From: Clostridia bacterium
Lineage (GTDB): Bacteria > Bacillota > Clostridia > Oscillospirales > CAG-272
DNA: 64,000 nt
NCBI GenBank assembly: GCA_017450945.1
Contig: JAFSSP010000017.1
Span: 1-64,000, forward strand
Direction: 5' to 3'
Below are positions 40,546-49,494 of the stretch, in pieces. A model generated the notes under the pieces. That model made no database searches. It had not been told where the DNA came from and saw only the letters and a program-made list of their open reading frames with translations. A program made the translations under genes and the position numbers. How positions within the stretch are numbered: position 1 is the stretch's first letter; each line of letters starts with the position of its first letter.

Positions 40546-41906
40546 TTCGGCTCCTGCTTTTTCAGATGCTTTCTGAAAAAGGCGATCAGAAACGGAACCG
40601 ATACAAGAAAGGTCAAAAAGTCCGAAAGCGGTTGCGCCGCCTGAATACCAATCTCACCCAAAAAGCGCGGGGCGATCAGAATGATCGGGAGAAAGAAGAT
40701 CCCCTGCCTGAGCGATGCCAGAAGCGTTGCCTGCCACTTAAAGCCAAGGCTTTGATAGAGTTGATTGACATAGGTGGAAAAGGCCAAAAACGGTAGCGCC
40801 ATTGCCGAAAAACGCAGCGCCGCACTCCCGAAGGCGATCACCTCTTCGTCACTGATAAAAAAGCCCATGATCTGTCGGAAGAAGATTGCAAAAGCCGCGC
40901 AAAGGAAGAGGCAAAAGACGCTTCCGACTGCAGTTGCAAACCAGAACGCGCGCTTGGTTCTTTGGTAGTTTCCGGCGCCATAATTGTAACCCGCGACCGG
41001 CTGGAAGCCCTGGCCGACGCCAAGGACGATATTTCTTGCAAGCAGATAGCATTTGCTTGCAATCGCCATGGCGGCGACGGCAGCGTCGCCGTAGCCTGCG
41101 GCCATGGTGCTCAGTGCCGCGGTGGAAACGCTCGCCCACCCCTGACGACAGATGGTCGGAAATCCGGTGCTGAGAATCTCCCAATAAGTCTTTGGCTTTC
41201 TGCTGACCTTTTTGAGGTTCAGGCGCAGAATGGTTCTCTTTGACAAATAGCGGATAAGAAGGACAACAAAGCTCACGGCCATTCCGATGGTGGTGGCGAT
41301 CGCCGCTCCGAAGGTTCCAAGGCCGAAGGCAAAAATGAACAATGGATCGAGCAGGACGTTGATGAGTCCCCCGCTGACCGTGCCGATCATCGAATAGGCC
41401 GCCTGCCCTTCCGATCGGAGCAGATTGTTGAGCACAAAAGTCCCGCAGAGAAGAGGCGCCGAAACGAGGATCCACGCGGCATAGGGTTTTGCGTGCGGGA
41501 GCATGGTATCGGTACAGCCGACCAGCCTTAAGATCGGATTCAAAAAAGTCAGACCGACCACGCAAAGCAGAATCCCCGAGAGGACCGCTCCCGCAAAGGC
41601 ACTGCTTCCGTAAGCCTCAGCCTCTTCTTTTTTGTTTGCGCCGAGCTTGCGGCTGGAAAGGCTGGAGGCTCCCATGGCAAATCCAAAGCCCACGGCATGG
41701 ATGAGCGACATCACGGCAAAAGTCGCGCCTACGGCGGCCGAGGCCGATTTATCGATCTGAGAGACAAAATAGGTGTCGGCCGTATTATAGATGAGCGTGA
41801 TCAACTGGGTCAGCACGGCCGGGAGCGCCAGCTTTGTGACCACACGCGGGATCGGGCGCTCGAGCATTTCAACCCGCCGCTCTTGTTCTGTGACTGCTTG
41901 TTTCAT
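40524..41906 (-). CDS. MATE family efflux transporter
   Basis: A 460-residue transporter with 12 hydrophobic helices in two MatE halves. It has the N-terminal RPIPRVVTKLALPAVLTQLI and YNTADTYFVSQI, and a second-half GFQPVAGYNYGAGNY. It exports cations or drugs using Na+ or H+ gradients; the substrate is unknown. The ATG at 41906 follows AAAGGGGTACCGA. Its C-terminal end overlaps the terminator hairpin of the convergent mecA-like gene. Confidence 0.93.
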   Translation of the reverse strand: MKQAVTEQERRVEMLERPIPRVVTKLALPAVLTQLITLIYNTADTYFVSQIDKSASAAVGATFAVMSLIHAVGFGFAMGASSLSSRKLGANKKEEAEAYGSSAFAGAVLSGILLCVVGLTFLNPILRLVGCTDTMLPHAKPYAAWILVSAPLLCGTFVLNNLLRSEGQAAYSMIGTVSGGLINVLLDPLFIFAFGLGTFGAAIATTIGMAVSFVVLLIRYLSKRTILRLNLKKVSRKPKTYWEILSTGFPTICRQGWASVSTAALSTMAAGYGDAAVAAMAIASKCYLLARNIVLGVGQGFQPVAGYNYGAGNYQRTKRAFWFATAVGSVFCLFLCAAFAIFFRQIMGFFISDEEVIAFGSAALRFSAMALPFLAFSTYVNQLYQSLGFKWQATLLASLRQGIFFLPIILIAPRFLGEIGIQAAQPLSDFLTFLVSVPFLIAFFRKHLKKQEPNKKSRNL

Positions 41907-41973
41907 TCGGTACCCCTTTGGAAAGGATATGAAAAAGTATCGGCAAATTCTTTTTTCTCTATGTACGAAAAGA

Positions 41974-42009
41974 AATAAAAGGGACGCCGGATGGTACTGA
42001 CAGCGTCCC
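41974..42009 (-). terminator. Terminator after homoserine dehydrogenase
   Basis: Minus-strand GGGACGC, a 15-nt loop, GCGTCCCTTTTATTTC. Confidence 0.8.
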
Positions 42010-42017
42010 TGTTTGAA

Positions 42018-43235
42018 TCAATCCAGAACCGGCAAAACGAATTTTGCCGAAAGTCCGGTCTTTGCAAAAGCCTTATCGGCTTCTTCCCCAGATATGGCGG
42101 GTGTAAGAAGCGCAAAGAATCCACCGTCAAAGAATTCGACCCTGTTGCTTCCGAAGGCGGCCAGCGCCTTTTCGGCGCACTTGTGACAGCCCTCAACTAC
42201 GTACACGCGGCGGCAAACATAGGAATCGATCGGGGCAAGATCGCGCGCTTCGGCCGCTTTCCAAATCGGGCATTTCGGCGGTTTCTGCAAAGATTTTGCA
42301 ATCTGAATCACGTCTGCCACCACGGCGCTTGCCGTCGGGAGCTTGCCGGCTCCCGCACCGTAGAAAAAGCTTCTGCCAAGCATATCCGCGTCGACCAGAA
42401 TCCCGTTGAAGACGCCGTCGACGTGCGAGATCGGGTTGGAAGACGGAACCAGGCAGGGCTGTACGAAGGAGAGGAGTTTTCCATCAATCTCTTCGGTATG
42501 CCCGATGAGCTTGAGGGCACAGCCAAAGCGCTCGGCCACGGCGGAATGCTCTTTTGTAATTTTGGTGATGCCGGTCGTCGGAACCGTTTTGGGATCCTGC
42601 AGCTTGCCAAAGGCAAGCGCGGCAAGGATGGTGATCTTGCGCGCGGCGTCGATCCCTTCGACGTCGGCGGCAGGATTGGCTTCGGCGTATCCGAGCCTCT
42701 GCGCTTCTTTCAAGGCGTCCGAAAACTCGGCGCCCTCGTCCTTCATTTTGGTCAGAATATAGTTGGTTGTTCCGTTGAGAATTCCGCTAACTGCGAGAAT
42801 TTTGTTAGAAGAAAGATCGGTCTGCATGGGGCGGATGATCGGGATGCCGCCGCCCACGCTGGCTTCAAACAGATAGGATACGCCCTTCTCTTTTGCAAGT
42901 TGCAACAGCTCAACGCCAAAGGTCGAGACCACCTCTTTGTTGGAGGTCACAACGCTTTTGCCCGAGAGGAGCGCCGCCTTGGAATAATCGTAGGCCGGGT
43001 GCGAGCCGCCCATCATTTCGAGAACGATTTTGACCTCGGGATCCTGCAAAATGATATCAAAGTCGTGAATCACACGATCGCCGAGCGGATGATCCGAGAA
43101 CTCGCGAAGATCCAGAATGTATTTGATATGAATTTCATCCCCGCAGTGCGAGGCGATCAGCTTTTTGTTTTCGGTCAGCACTTCTGCGGCGCCGCCGCCG
43201 ACCACGCCGAACCCGAGTATCGCGATTTCTACCAT
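42018..43235 (-). CDS. hom: Homoserine dehydrogenase
   Basis: A 405-residue NAD(P)-dependent enzyme of threonine and methionine synthesis, reducing aspartate semialdehyde. It has the dinucleotide-binding AILGFGVVGGGAAEVL (about 4-19), the catalytic-domain GILNGTTNYILTKM (about 177-190), and EGIDAARKITILAAL. A C-terminal region (about 325-405) has ACT-like length but little recognisable sequence. The ATG at 43235 follows AGAGGACACTTTT; further upstream frame has no support and overlaps the promoter. Monocistronic. Confidence 0.95.
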   Translation of the reverse strand: MVEIAILGFGVVGGGAAEVLTENKKLIASHCGDEIHIKYILDLREFSDHPLGDRVIHDFDIILQDPEVKIVLEMMGGSHPAYDYSKAALLSGKSVVTSNKEVVSTFGVELLQLAKEKGVSYLFEASVGGGIPIIRPMQTDLSSNKILAVSGILNGTTNYILTKMKDEGAEFSDALKEAQRLGYAEANPAADVEGIDAARKITILAALAFGKLQDPKTVPTTGITKITKEHSAVAERFGCALKLIGHTEEIDGKLLSFVQPCLVPSSNPISHVDGVFNGILVDADMLGRSFFYGAGAGKLPTASAVVADVIQIAKSLQKPPKCPIWKAAEARDLAPIDSYVCRRVYVVEGCHKCAEKALAAFGSNRVEFFDGGFFALLTPAISGEEADKAFAKTGLSAKFVLPVLD

Positions 43236-43273
43236 AAAAGTGTCCTCTTGTCTTTGGATTTTGCTACTGAAAT

Positions 43274-43302
43274 ATTGTAGCACAAAAGCTTTCATTTTGC
43301 AA
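43274..43302 (-). promoter_or_regulatory. hom promoter
   Basis: Minus-strand TTGCAA, a 17-bp spacer and TACAAT; TSS near 43267. Confidence 0.8.
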
Positions 43303-43310
43303 GAAAAGTC

Positions 43311-43339
43311 TTGAAAAAAATCAAAATTCATGTTAAAAT
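43311..43339 (+). promoter_or_regulatory. DUF4364 gene promoter
   Basis: TTGAAA, a 17-bp spacer and TAAAAT. It is divergent from the hom promoter, with only 8 bp between the two -35 boxes. Confidence 0.75.
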
Positions 43340-43365
43340 AAGGCAAAGAAAAGGAGGGTGACGCC

Positions 43366-43929
43366 ATGGCTCCTCATATCACAAACATGAACCAGGTCAA
43401 AATTTTCGTTTTGTACCTGATGAAAAATATCCGTTATCCGCTCGATTACGTGACCATCAACGATATCGTCCGGCAAACCGATTTTGTCCTTTTTCTCGAC
43501 TTTGCCGAAGCCTTTCCGCAAATGCTCGACCTCGGCCTAATCGAGGAAGTCGGGAAAAACGATAAAAACGAGCCTTTGTACGCGGTGACAAAAAAAGGCG
43601 TTGTGGTGGCCGAAGAGCTGGGCGGCGAGATCCTTCCCTCGATCCTCGACAAAAGCCTTTCGGCGGCTCTGCGGTATTTGGATTTCAAGCAACGGAACGT
43701 CAAAGTGGAATGCGACACCGAAAACATGGGAGACCGCACCTATCTCGTCACGCTGACGCTCAAGGAAGACGGCAAGATCCTGCTTTCCACCAAGATCTCG
43801 GTCGATTCCGAACACCGGGCAAGACAGATGCGCGAGACCTTCCGCGATCGCCCGGAGGTGGTTTACCGCGGTCTTGTCGCTCTTTTGACCGGAAACGTGG
43901 ATTTTCTCTTTGACAAGCCTGTTTTTTGA
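43366..43929 (+). CDS. DUF4364 family protein
   Basis: A 187-residue protein of the DUF4364 family, typical of Clostridia. The N-terminal half looks like a winged helix (QVKIFVLYLMKNIRYPLDYV, then LGLIEEVGKNDKNEPLYAVT as a wing), which suggests DNA binding; the C-terminal half is a beta-rich domain (TYLVTLTLKEDGKILLSTK). Function unknown. The ATG at 43366 follows AAAGGAGGGTGACGCC. Confidence 0.85.
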   Translation: MAPHITNMNQVKIFVLYLMKNIRYPLDYVTINDIVRQTDFVLFLDFAEAFPQMLDLGLIEEVGKNDKNEPLYAVTKKGVVVAEELGGEILPSILDKSLSAALRYLDFKQRNVKVECDTENMGDRTYLVTLTLKEDGKILLSTKISVDSEHRARQMRETFRDRPEVVYRGLVALLTGNVDFLFDKPVF

Positions 43930-44156
43930 CCCCAAAAAGCGCGATTCCCCTTTGTTTGATCTAAGTTTTTCAATATTTTCAAAAAAATCTGCGGGCAAAA
44001 TTCTACAAGAATTCCGTCCGCAGATTGTTCATTCTATCTAAACGAATTTTTGTCTCTTGGCCAAAACCACACAAATGAGACACTCTTGTTTGTTTGTTTT
44101 TCCTACTTTTTGTAAAAATATGTTGATTATTTACAAAAGAATCCCGGAAAACCATC

Positions 44157-44184
44157 TTGACATTTGGCAGAATTGTGGTATACT
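44157..44184 (+). promoter_or_regulatory. Promoter for the sigma factor at 44254
   Basis: TTGACA, a 16-bp spacer and TATACT. The 324-bp gap from 43930 to 44253 holds this promoter and AT-rich sequence; nothing else is evident in it. Confidence 0.8.
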
Positions 44185-44253
44185 GAATAGTGATATGGAA
44201 TCGAACTGTATCCGTTTTGGCTGCCGTTACAAAGAAAGGCATTGGTAGACCCC

Positions 44254-44829
44254 ATGAGCGCTCCCGATTTTTCCAAAGAAACCGAACTCTATTCGGTCAT
44301 CGAAAAGGCAAAAGCCCACGATCAGGCCGCTTTTGAGGAACTGCTCGTTTCCTACACGCCGCTGGTGGAATCTCTGGTGAAAAAGTTTTTATCCACAAAT
44401 CCCGCCGCCGACGAGGAGGAACTCCGTCAGGAAGCGCACATCTGTTTCTACCGCGCCATTCTGCGTTTTGACACAACCCAAAACAGCGTGACCTTCGGTT
44501 TGTTTGCAAAAACCTGCATTCAAAACGGCCTTGTCACGCTCCTGCGCTCGGAGAATCGTCAAAAGCCGGTTTCTCTGACCGATGAGGCTCTTGCAGGCGC
44601 TTCTCTCCCCGACCCGGCCGCCGGGATCCTGGAGAAAGAATCCTACCTTGAGCTTTGCGGCAGAGTTCAACAAGAGCTTTCCGACTACGAGGCAAAAATC
44701 TGGTGGCTCTATTTTTCCGGCCGGACACCGAAGGAGATTGCAAATCTTGTCGGCAAGGACGAAAAATCGGTGACCAACGCGGTTTACAGGATCCGCAAAA
44801 AATTGCGGAAAACGATCCCGAATCCTTAA
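44254..44829 (+). CDS. Sigma-70 family RNA polymerase sigma factor (SigH/SigI-like)
   Basis: A 191-residue sigma factor with region 2 (about residues 18-85, AAFEELLVSYTPLVESLVKK and DEEELRQEAHICFYRAILRFD) and region 4 with a helix-turn-helix (about 130-185, SGRTPKEIANLVGKDEKSVT). The region-2 sequence with a YTPLV...LRQEA pattern resembles SigH-like or phage-type sigma factors rather than ECF. No anti-sigma gene is adjacent. The start is uncertain: the ATG at 44254 or a TTG at 44242; AAAGG lies before both at non-ideal spacing. Confidence 0.87.
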   Translation: MSAPDFSKETELYSVIEKAKAHDQAAFEELLVSYTPLVESLVKKFLSTNPAADEEELRQEAHICFYRAILRFDTTQNSVTFGLFAKTCIQNGLVTLLRSENRQKPVSLTDEALAGASLPDPAAGILEKESYLELCGRVQQELSDYEAKIWWLYFSGRTPKEIANLVGKDEKSVTNAVYRIRKKLRKTIPNP

Positions 44830-44930
44830 CGCCGACATAGCTTAAACAAAGCGCTTCTCAAAGAGAAGAGATTGCGGTAGTCAATCCGCAGGTGGGCAAA
44901 GCAAAAAATCACAAGAGAGGGTACAAAACA

Positions 44931-45251
44931 ATGTTCGAGGAAGAAAACAACAACGCAGTGAATGACACACAGTTTGTGGATGAGACTCTGGTCTGCAAGG
45001 ATTGCGGCAAAGAGTTCGTGTTCACAGCCGGCGAACAGGCATTCTACGCAGAAAAAGGCTTTTTGAACAAGCCGAAAGCTTGCAAAGCCTGCCGTGATGC
45101 CAAGAAAAACGCCAGCCGCGCACCCCGTGAATACTTCACGGCTGTTTGCGCAGACTGTGGCGGCGAGGCCCGGATCACCTTCCAGCCTTCCCCCGACAGA
45201 CCTGTCTACTGCAGCGCCTGCTTCGAAAAACGCAAGAACGCGCAGGAGTAA
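44931..45251 (+). CDS. Small zinc-ribbon protein
   Basis: A 106-residue protein with two zinc-binding units: CKDCGKEF...KACKACRD (about residues 22-57) and CADCGGEARITFQPSPDRPV...CSAC (about 73-98), i.e. paired CxxC knuckles spaced as in the zf-trcl and CxxC-(20)-CxxC families. Function unknown; such proteins are often highly expressed in Clostridia. The ATG at 44931 follows AGAGAGGGTACAAAACA; an in-frame ATG at 44892 has no site. Confidence 0.88.
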   Translation: MFEEENNNAVNDTQFVDETLVCKDCGKEFVFTAGEQAFYAEKGFLNKPKACKACRDAKKNASRAPREYFTAVCADCGGEARITFQPSPDRPVYCSACFEKRKNAQE

Positions 45252-45296
45252 TCTTTCTCGTCATCCTTTGAGATAAGATCACCGCTCCGACCGGTC

Positions 45297-45336
45297 AAAA
45301 AAAGAACTTCAGGGTTTCTCTGAAGTTCTTTTTTTA
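45297..45336. terminator. Bidirectional terminator
   Basis: AAAAAAAGAACTTCAG, loop, CTGAAGTTCTTTTTTT; shared by the zinc-ribbon gene and the convergent RNase M5-like gene. Confidence 0.9.
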
Positions 45337-45930
45337 TGCGTTTCTGCCCACAAGGGCAAGATATTCTTCGTAAGTAAGGAGAATGCGAAGCGCCGAAAGA
45401 AGCGCGTCCGGGGTCATCCCTGGAGGAAGACCGATCTTTTTTGCCAGCTCGTCCCGCCGTGCGCGGCTGTCTTCTTTTCCGGTCAGCCCGTCCAGATAGA
45501 GATCGGTTTTGGAAAGCGGGGTCTCTTCCCTCTTTTGCAAAACCGCCTCGGGATCGGCAAACCGGGACAAAAGCTCGTAAAGAAGCGCTTGCTCCATGCC
45601 CTCCACACCAAGCGTCCCCTCCGCGGACGGCTCGCTTTTCCGTTTTTCCTTTCCCTCGATCCGTGGGATATAGAGTTGGATCAGTTTGTCTTTCGGAATG
45701 GCGGAAGTAATGTAAGAACGGATGAGCTTCCCCGCTCCGTCGCTATCAGTCAGAAGGATGAGCGGCGTTTTTTCCGAGAGCTTTTTGAAAAGGCCCAACA
45801 GTTCGGCTTTTTTGAAAATGCCAAATCCGTCTGTAGTCAGAATCTTGCCAACCATCACGCATTCCAGACGCTGACGGTCGTATTTCCCTTCCACAATCAC
45901 GGGATACGGAATTTGCAGTTTTTCGCGCAT
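45334..45930 (-). CDS. Toprim protein of the RNase M5 type
   Basis: A 198-residue protein with an N-terminal Toprim domain (PVIVEGKYDRQRLE with the catalytic Glu; LILLTDSDGAGKLIRSY with DxD) and a C-terminal DUF4093-like region. This is the architecture of ribonuclease M5, which matures 5S rRNA, although the sequence TDSDGAGK and length (~200) also occur in M5-like paralogues. The stop lies at the terminator edge. It follows uppP after one base. Confidence 0.85.
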   Translation of the reverse strand: MREKLQIPYPVIVEGKYDRQRLECVMVGKILTTDGFGIFKKAELLGLFKKLSEKTPLILLTDSDGAGKLIRSYITSAIPKDKLIQLYIPRIEGKEKRKSEPSAEGTLGVEGMEQALLYELLSRFADPEAVLQKREETPLSKTDLYLDGLTGKEDSRARRDELAKKIGLPPGMTPDALLSALRILLTYEEYLALVGRNA

Positions 45931-45931
45931 A

Positions 45932-46816
45932 TCAAGATCCTCCTTTCCAAAGAGAAGTCAAAAGAACGATTCCACCGAGAAGGATCCGGTAGATTCCAAA
46001 CACCCGGAAAGAATGGTTCTTTACAAAATTCAACAGCAGTCGAATGATACAAACAGACAAAACAAATGAAACAAGACAGCCGGTCAAAAGCAGGCCCCAC
46101 GCGACAGGCGGAAGAACGGTTTGACTCCCCTGCAAATAGCCGAAAAAGCCGATCGCTTTGATGGCGGACGCGCCGAATATTGCGGGAATTGCAAGGAAAA
46201 AGGAGAATTTTGACGCAGTGGCACGGTCGATTCCAAGCGTGATCCCGCCCAGGATCGTCGATCCTGAGCGCGATGTCCCGGGGATAAGCGAGAGTGCCTG
46301 AAAGCCACCGATCAAAAAGGCTTTCTTGCCCGAAATCTCTTCAACGCTTTCGATTGCAATCGTGCGGCCGGGACGATCAAAAAGTAAAAACGCGATCCCG
46401 TAGAGAATGAGCGAGACGGCGACGACGACCGGCCGATACAGCCAACCTTGCAGGTCTTTTCCGGTTAAATGCTCCAAAGCTTTGTCAAAAAGAATTCCCG
46501 CAAAAGCGGCCGGGATCGAGGCGACGATCACCCTGCCCCAAAGTTTTTTCCAGTTTGCTTTTTCGATAGCAAGCGCGTCCTTTTTCGGTGGAAAGATCTC
46601 TTTGTAAAACAAGACCGGTAAAGCAAGTACCGCGCCAAGTTGTACCGCGACTTCAAAGAATTCCCAAAACTCGGATAGAAGGACAGGATCCTTTGAAAAG
46701 GCAAACGGAAGACGGTCATAAAGCAGAATGAGATGCCCGGTGGAGCTGATCGGAAGCCACTCGGTCACCCCCTCCAAAAGGCCGTAGAGAATCGCTTTGA
46801 GCCACTCGAAGAACAT
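45932..46816 (-). CDS. uppP: Undecaprenyl-diphosphatase
   Basis: A 294-residue membrane phosphatase (BacA family) that recycles undecaprenyl pyrophosphate for peptidoglycan and polymer synthesis. It has the N-terminal GLLEGVTEWLPISSTGHLIL (catalytic Glu and Ser/His motif) and the arginine-rich loop LIPGTSRSGSTILGGI (about 190-205), with eight hydrophobic helices. The ATG at 46816 follows AAGGAGATTTGCCC; a TTG two codons upstream is possible. Confidence 0.95.
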   Translation of the reverse strand: MFFEWLKAILYGLLEGVTEWLPISSTGHLILLYDRLPFAFSKDPVLLSEFWEFFEVAVQLGAVLALPVLFYKEIFPPKKDALAIEKANWKKLWGRVIVASIPAAFAGILFDKALEHLTGKDLQGWLYRPVVVAVSLILYGIAFLLFDRPGRTIAIESVEEISGKKAFLIGGFQALSLIPGTSRSGSTILGGITLGIDRATASKFSFFLAIPAIFGASAIKAIGFFGYLQGSQTVLPPVAWGLLLTGCLVSFVLSVCIIRLLLNFVKNHSFRVFGIYRILLGGIVLLTSLWKGGS

Positions 46817-46828
46817 GGGCAAATCTCC

Positions 46829-48130
46829 TTACAGATCTTTTGCCCGAACCTCCAGTCCTCTCGAATTCCCCGCACGGAGAATATCCCCAACGCTTACGTC
46901 AAACGGAACGCGGCACCAGTAGATCATCGAAGGATGCGGCGTTGATTCCAGTACTTCCCCCTCGGGAGAATAGAGTTCTTTGACCGCAAACGGAATTCCA
47001 ACCTTTCCGGGAGAGATCAACTCGGCGTCTTCCCCACCGGAAACTTTGTTCCGCTGGATGAAGCGGTAGAGTTTTCCCTCCTTCGTTTCAAGAGAGATCC
47101 CGGCGTTTTGGAGATTTTGGGCTTCGCCCTCATCATATTCAATCGCCGTGGAAAAATATGCTTTTTCCCTCAGATATCCGCAGGTGGAAACAAGCTGCGG
47201 ATTCTTCATGGGATCGTCAAAATAGAAGCCGGTACCGTATTCTCTGTGCGAGACGCTCTCAAGCTCGGTCAACCAGGCCGGATCAAAGCGGTAGCCGGCA
47301 GGATCTTTCAAATAGGTATCAATGGCAAGGCGATAGGCGTTGGTCACCACTGCCGTATAGTAGGCGCTTTTCATGCGGCCTTCGATCTTAAACGAGGTGA
47401 TACCGCTCTCCATGAGCTCGGGAATGTGCTCGATCATGCAGAGGTCTTTCGAGGACATGATAAAGGTGCCGATCCCCTCCTCTTGCTCGATCGGATAGGG
47501 CTCGTTCGGGCGCTTTTCTTCGACGATGGTATAGTTCCAACGGCAGGGTTGTGTGCAAGTGCCGCGATTGCCGTCCCGCCCGTTAAAGGCATTGGCAAGC
47601 AGGCAACGACCGCTGTAAGAGACGCACATCGAGCCGTGGATAAAGGCCTCGACTTCCAGCTCTTTCGGAAGATCTTTGCAAATTGCCTTGATCTCGGAGA
47701 GCATGAGTTCACGGGCGAGCACGATCCGCTTTGCGCCAAGTGCGGCATAGGCTTTTGCGGCGGCGGCGCTGACCACGCTCGTCTGCGTGGAAATATGGAT
47801 TTCGGCATCCGGAATAATCTCTCGCAAAAGGGTCATCACTCCGAGGTCGGCAACGATAAAGGCATCGATCCCTGCATCCTTGATCTCGCAGAGGAACTGT
47901 TTTAAGTGATCATATTCGCCCTCGTGCGGGAGCGTATTGACGGTCAGATAGAGTTTTTTGCCGCGCTCATGCGTGTAAGCGACCGCCTCATAAAGTTCTT
48001 CAACCGTAAAATTCTCGGCGGCCGAACGCATTCCAAAGGCCTGACCGGCGCAGTAAACCGCGTCGGCACCATAGAGAAGCGCCGCCTTGAGCTTTTCAAA
48101 ATTTCCGGCAGGAGATAATAATTCAATCAT
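46829..48130 (-). CDS. U32 family protein, tRNA hydroxylation protein TrhP-like
   Basis: A 433-residue U32-family protein starting MIELLSPAGNFEKLKAALLYG, with the conserved HGSMCVSYSGRCLLANAFNG (about residues 165-184) and GTCTQPCRW, whose cysteines bind an Fe-S cluster in TrhP/RlhA-type enzymes. TrhP installs 5-hydroxyuridine in tRNA; the family was once called peptidase U32. Family membership is clear, the exact RNA target is inference. It lies between aspS (with terminator) and uppP. Confidence 0.9.
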   Translation of the reverse strand: MIELLSPAGNFEKLKAALLYGADAVYCAGQAFGMRSAAENFTVEELYEAVAYTHERGKKLYLTVNTLPHEGEYDHLKQFLCEIKDAGIDAFIVADLGVMTLLREIIPDAEIHISTQTSVVSAAAAKAYAALGAKRIVLARELMLSEIKAICKDLPKELEVEAFIHGSMCVSYSGRCLLANAFNGRDGNRGTCTQPCRWNYTIVEEKRPNEPYPIEQEEGIGTFIMSSKDLCMIEHIPELMESGITSFKIEGRMKSAYYTAVVTNAYRLAIDTYLKDPAGYRFDPAWLTELESVSHREYGTGFYFDDPMKNPQLVSTCGYLREKAYFSTAIEYDEGEAQNLQNAGISLETKEGKLYRFIQRNKVSGGEDAELISPGKVGIPFAVKELYSPEGEVLESTPHPSMIYWCRVPFDVSVGDILRAGNSRGLEVRAKDL

Positions 48131-48140
48131 GTCTTTTCAA

Positions 48141-48176
48141 AGAAGGTTTGCATTTCTGCAAACCTTCTTCCCTTTT
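48141..48176 (-). terminator. Terminator after aspS
   Basis: Minus-strand GAAGGTTTGC, loop AGAAAT, GCAAACCTTCTTTG. Confidence 0.75.
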
Positions 48177-48184
48177 TTCGATTT

Positions 48185-49474
48185 TTACGGAGTAAGACGG
48201 TTGGGGCCGCGGAAGAGGAACTCCGCCTCTTTGATCGAAAGTCCCAGGAACAGCATGGTCATGCGGTCAAGGCCTACGCCGAAGCCACCGTGCGGAGGGC
48301 AACCGTAGCGGAAGAACTGGAGGTAGAACTCCACGTCCTTGCCGAGTCCCTTCTCGTCGGCCTGCTTTTTGAGGATTTCATAGCGGTGCTCGCGGACAGC
48401 GCCGGTCGTGATCTCGCATCCGCGCCAGATGAGGTCATAGCCCATCGGCACGCCGCGCTCGTCTCTCATGTGGTAGAAAGCGCGCTCTTTTGCATCGTAA
48501 TCGGTGATAAAGAGGAATTCACTGCCGAACTTATCCATGGCGAGGTTGGCACAAAGATGCTCTGCATCGGTTGTCAGATCGCCCTTGACTTCGTCGGTCA
48601 CCTTGTAGCCGTATCTCTCTTCAAGTTCTTTGTAAACGTCGCAGAGCTTCATGCGCGGGAACGGAACGGTGGGAACAATGACTTCCTTGCCGAACAGTTC
48701 TTTGATCTTCTCGCCGTGCTTCTCGGCAACCTTTGCAAAGGCATAGGCAAGAAGCTCTTCTTCCATGTGCATGACGTCGTCGCATGAGGTCACATAGCTG
48801 AACTCAAGATCAAAGCCGGTGAACTCGGTGGCGTGCTTGTTGGTATAGGATTTTTCGGCGCGGAAGACCGGGCCGGATTCAAAGATGCGGTCAAGGCCGG
48901 AGGCCATTGCCATCTGTTTGTAGAACTGCGGCGACTGGGCAAGATAAGCCTTGGTGTCAAAATATTTGACTTCAAAGACGTCGGAGCCAGATTCGCTTGC
49001 CGCACCGATGAGCTTCGGGGTGTGAATCTCGACGAAGTTGCGGGCAAGCAGGAACTCACGCAGAGCAGCAGTCAAAGTGGTCTGCATCTGCATCATGAGC
49101 TGGTTCTTTTCTCTGCGCATATCGATCCAGCGGAAATCCATGCGCGAGTCGATCTCGGAGTCGTCGGCGATCGGGAGAGGCTCGGCAATCGATTCGATCT
49201 TGATCGTTTCGGGAAGCAGTTCTTTTCCGCCCATTTTGACGAAATCATTGGCAACGACTTCGCCCTCCACCGTGATGACCGAGTCGAGCGTCATCTGGTC
49301 AACAAGGGCGGCAAGATCGGGATGCTCCTCTTTTGCGAGCGTGACCTGGATCTTTCCGGTGATGTCACGCACGACAAGGAAGGCCATGGTGCGCTTGTTG
49401 CGCAGGTTTTCAATGAAGCCGGAGATCTTATACTTTGCGCCCGGCGTAATGTTTCCGATGTAGGTTCTTTCCAT
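48185..49474 (-). CDS. aspS: Aspartate--tRNA ligase, archaeal/eukaryotic type
   Basis: A 429-residue class IIb synthetase: an N-terminal OB fold (GNITPGAKYKISGFIENLRN) then the catalytic domain with motif 2 FRAEKSYTNKHATEFTGFD and motif 3 GFGVGLDRMTMLFLG. It lacks the GAD insertion and ~150 extra residues of ordinary bacterial AspRS, so it is of the archaeal-type (AspRS2) found in some Clostridia, where it can be non-discriminating. The ATG at 49474 follows AAAAAGGAG. It is 21 bp after the phosphoribosyltransferase gene. Confidence 0.92.
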   Translation of the reverse strand: MERTYIGNITPGAKYKISGFIENLRNKRTMAFLVVRDITGKIQVTLAKEEHPDLAALVDQMTLDSVITVEGEVVANDFVKMGGKELLPETIKIESIAEPLPIADDSEIDSRMDFRWIDMRREKNQLMMQMQTTLTAALREFLLARNFVEIHTPKLIGAASESGSDVFEVKYFDTKAYLAQSPQFYKQMAMASGLDRIFESGPVFRAEKSYTNKHATEFTGFDLEFSYVTSCDDVMHMEEELLAYAFAKVAEKHGEKIKELFGKEVIVPTVPFPRMKLCDVYKELEERYGYKVTDEVKGDLTTDAEHLCANLAMDKFGSEFLFITDYDAKERAFYHMRDERGVPMGYDLIWRGCEITTGAVREHRYEILKKQADEKGLGKDVEFYLQFFRYGCPPHGGFGVGLDRMTMLFLGLSIKEAEFLFRGPNRLTP

Positions 49475-49494
49475 TGTATTTCTCCTTTTTGTGA

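Noticed and set aside
41991..43280. A 429-codon plus-strand frame across homoserine dehydrogenase
   Set aside because: It is antisense to an unambiguous enzyme with a promoter and terminator.
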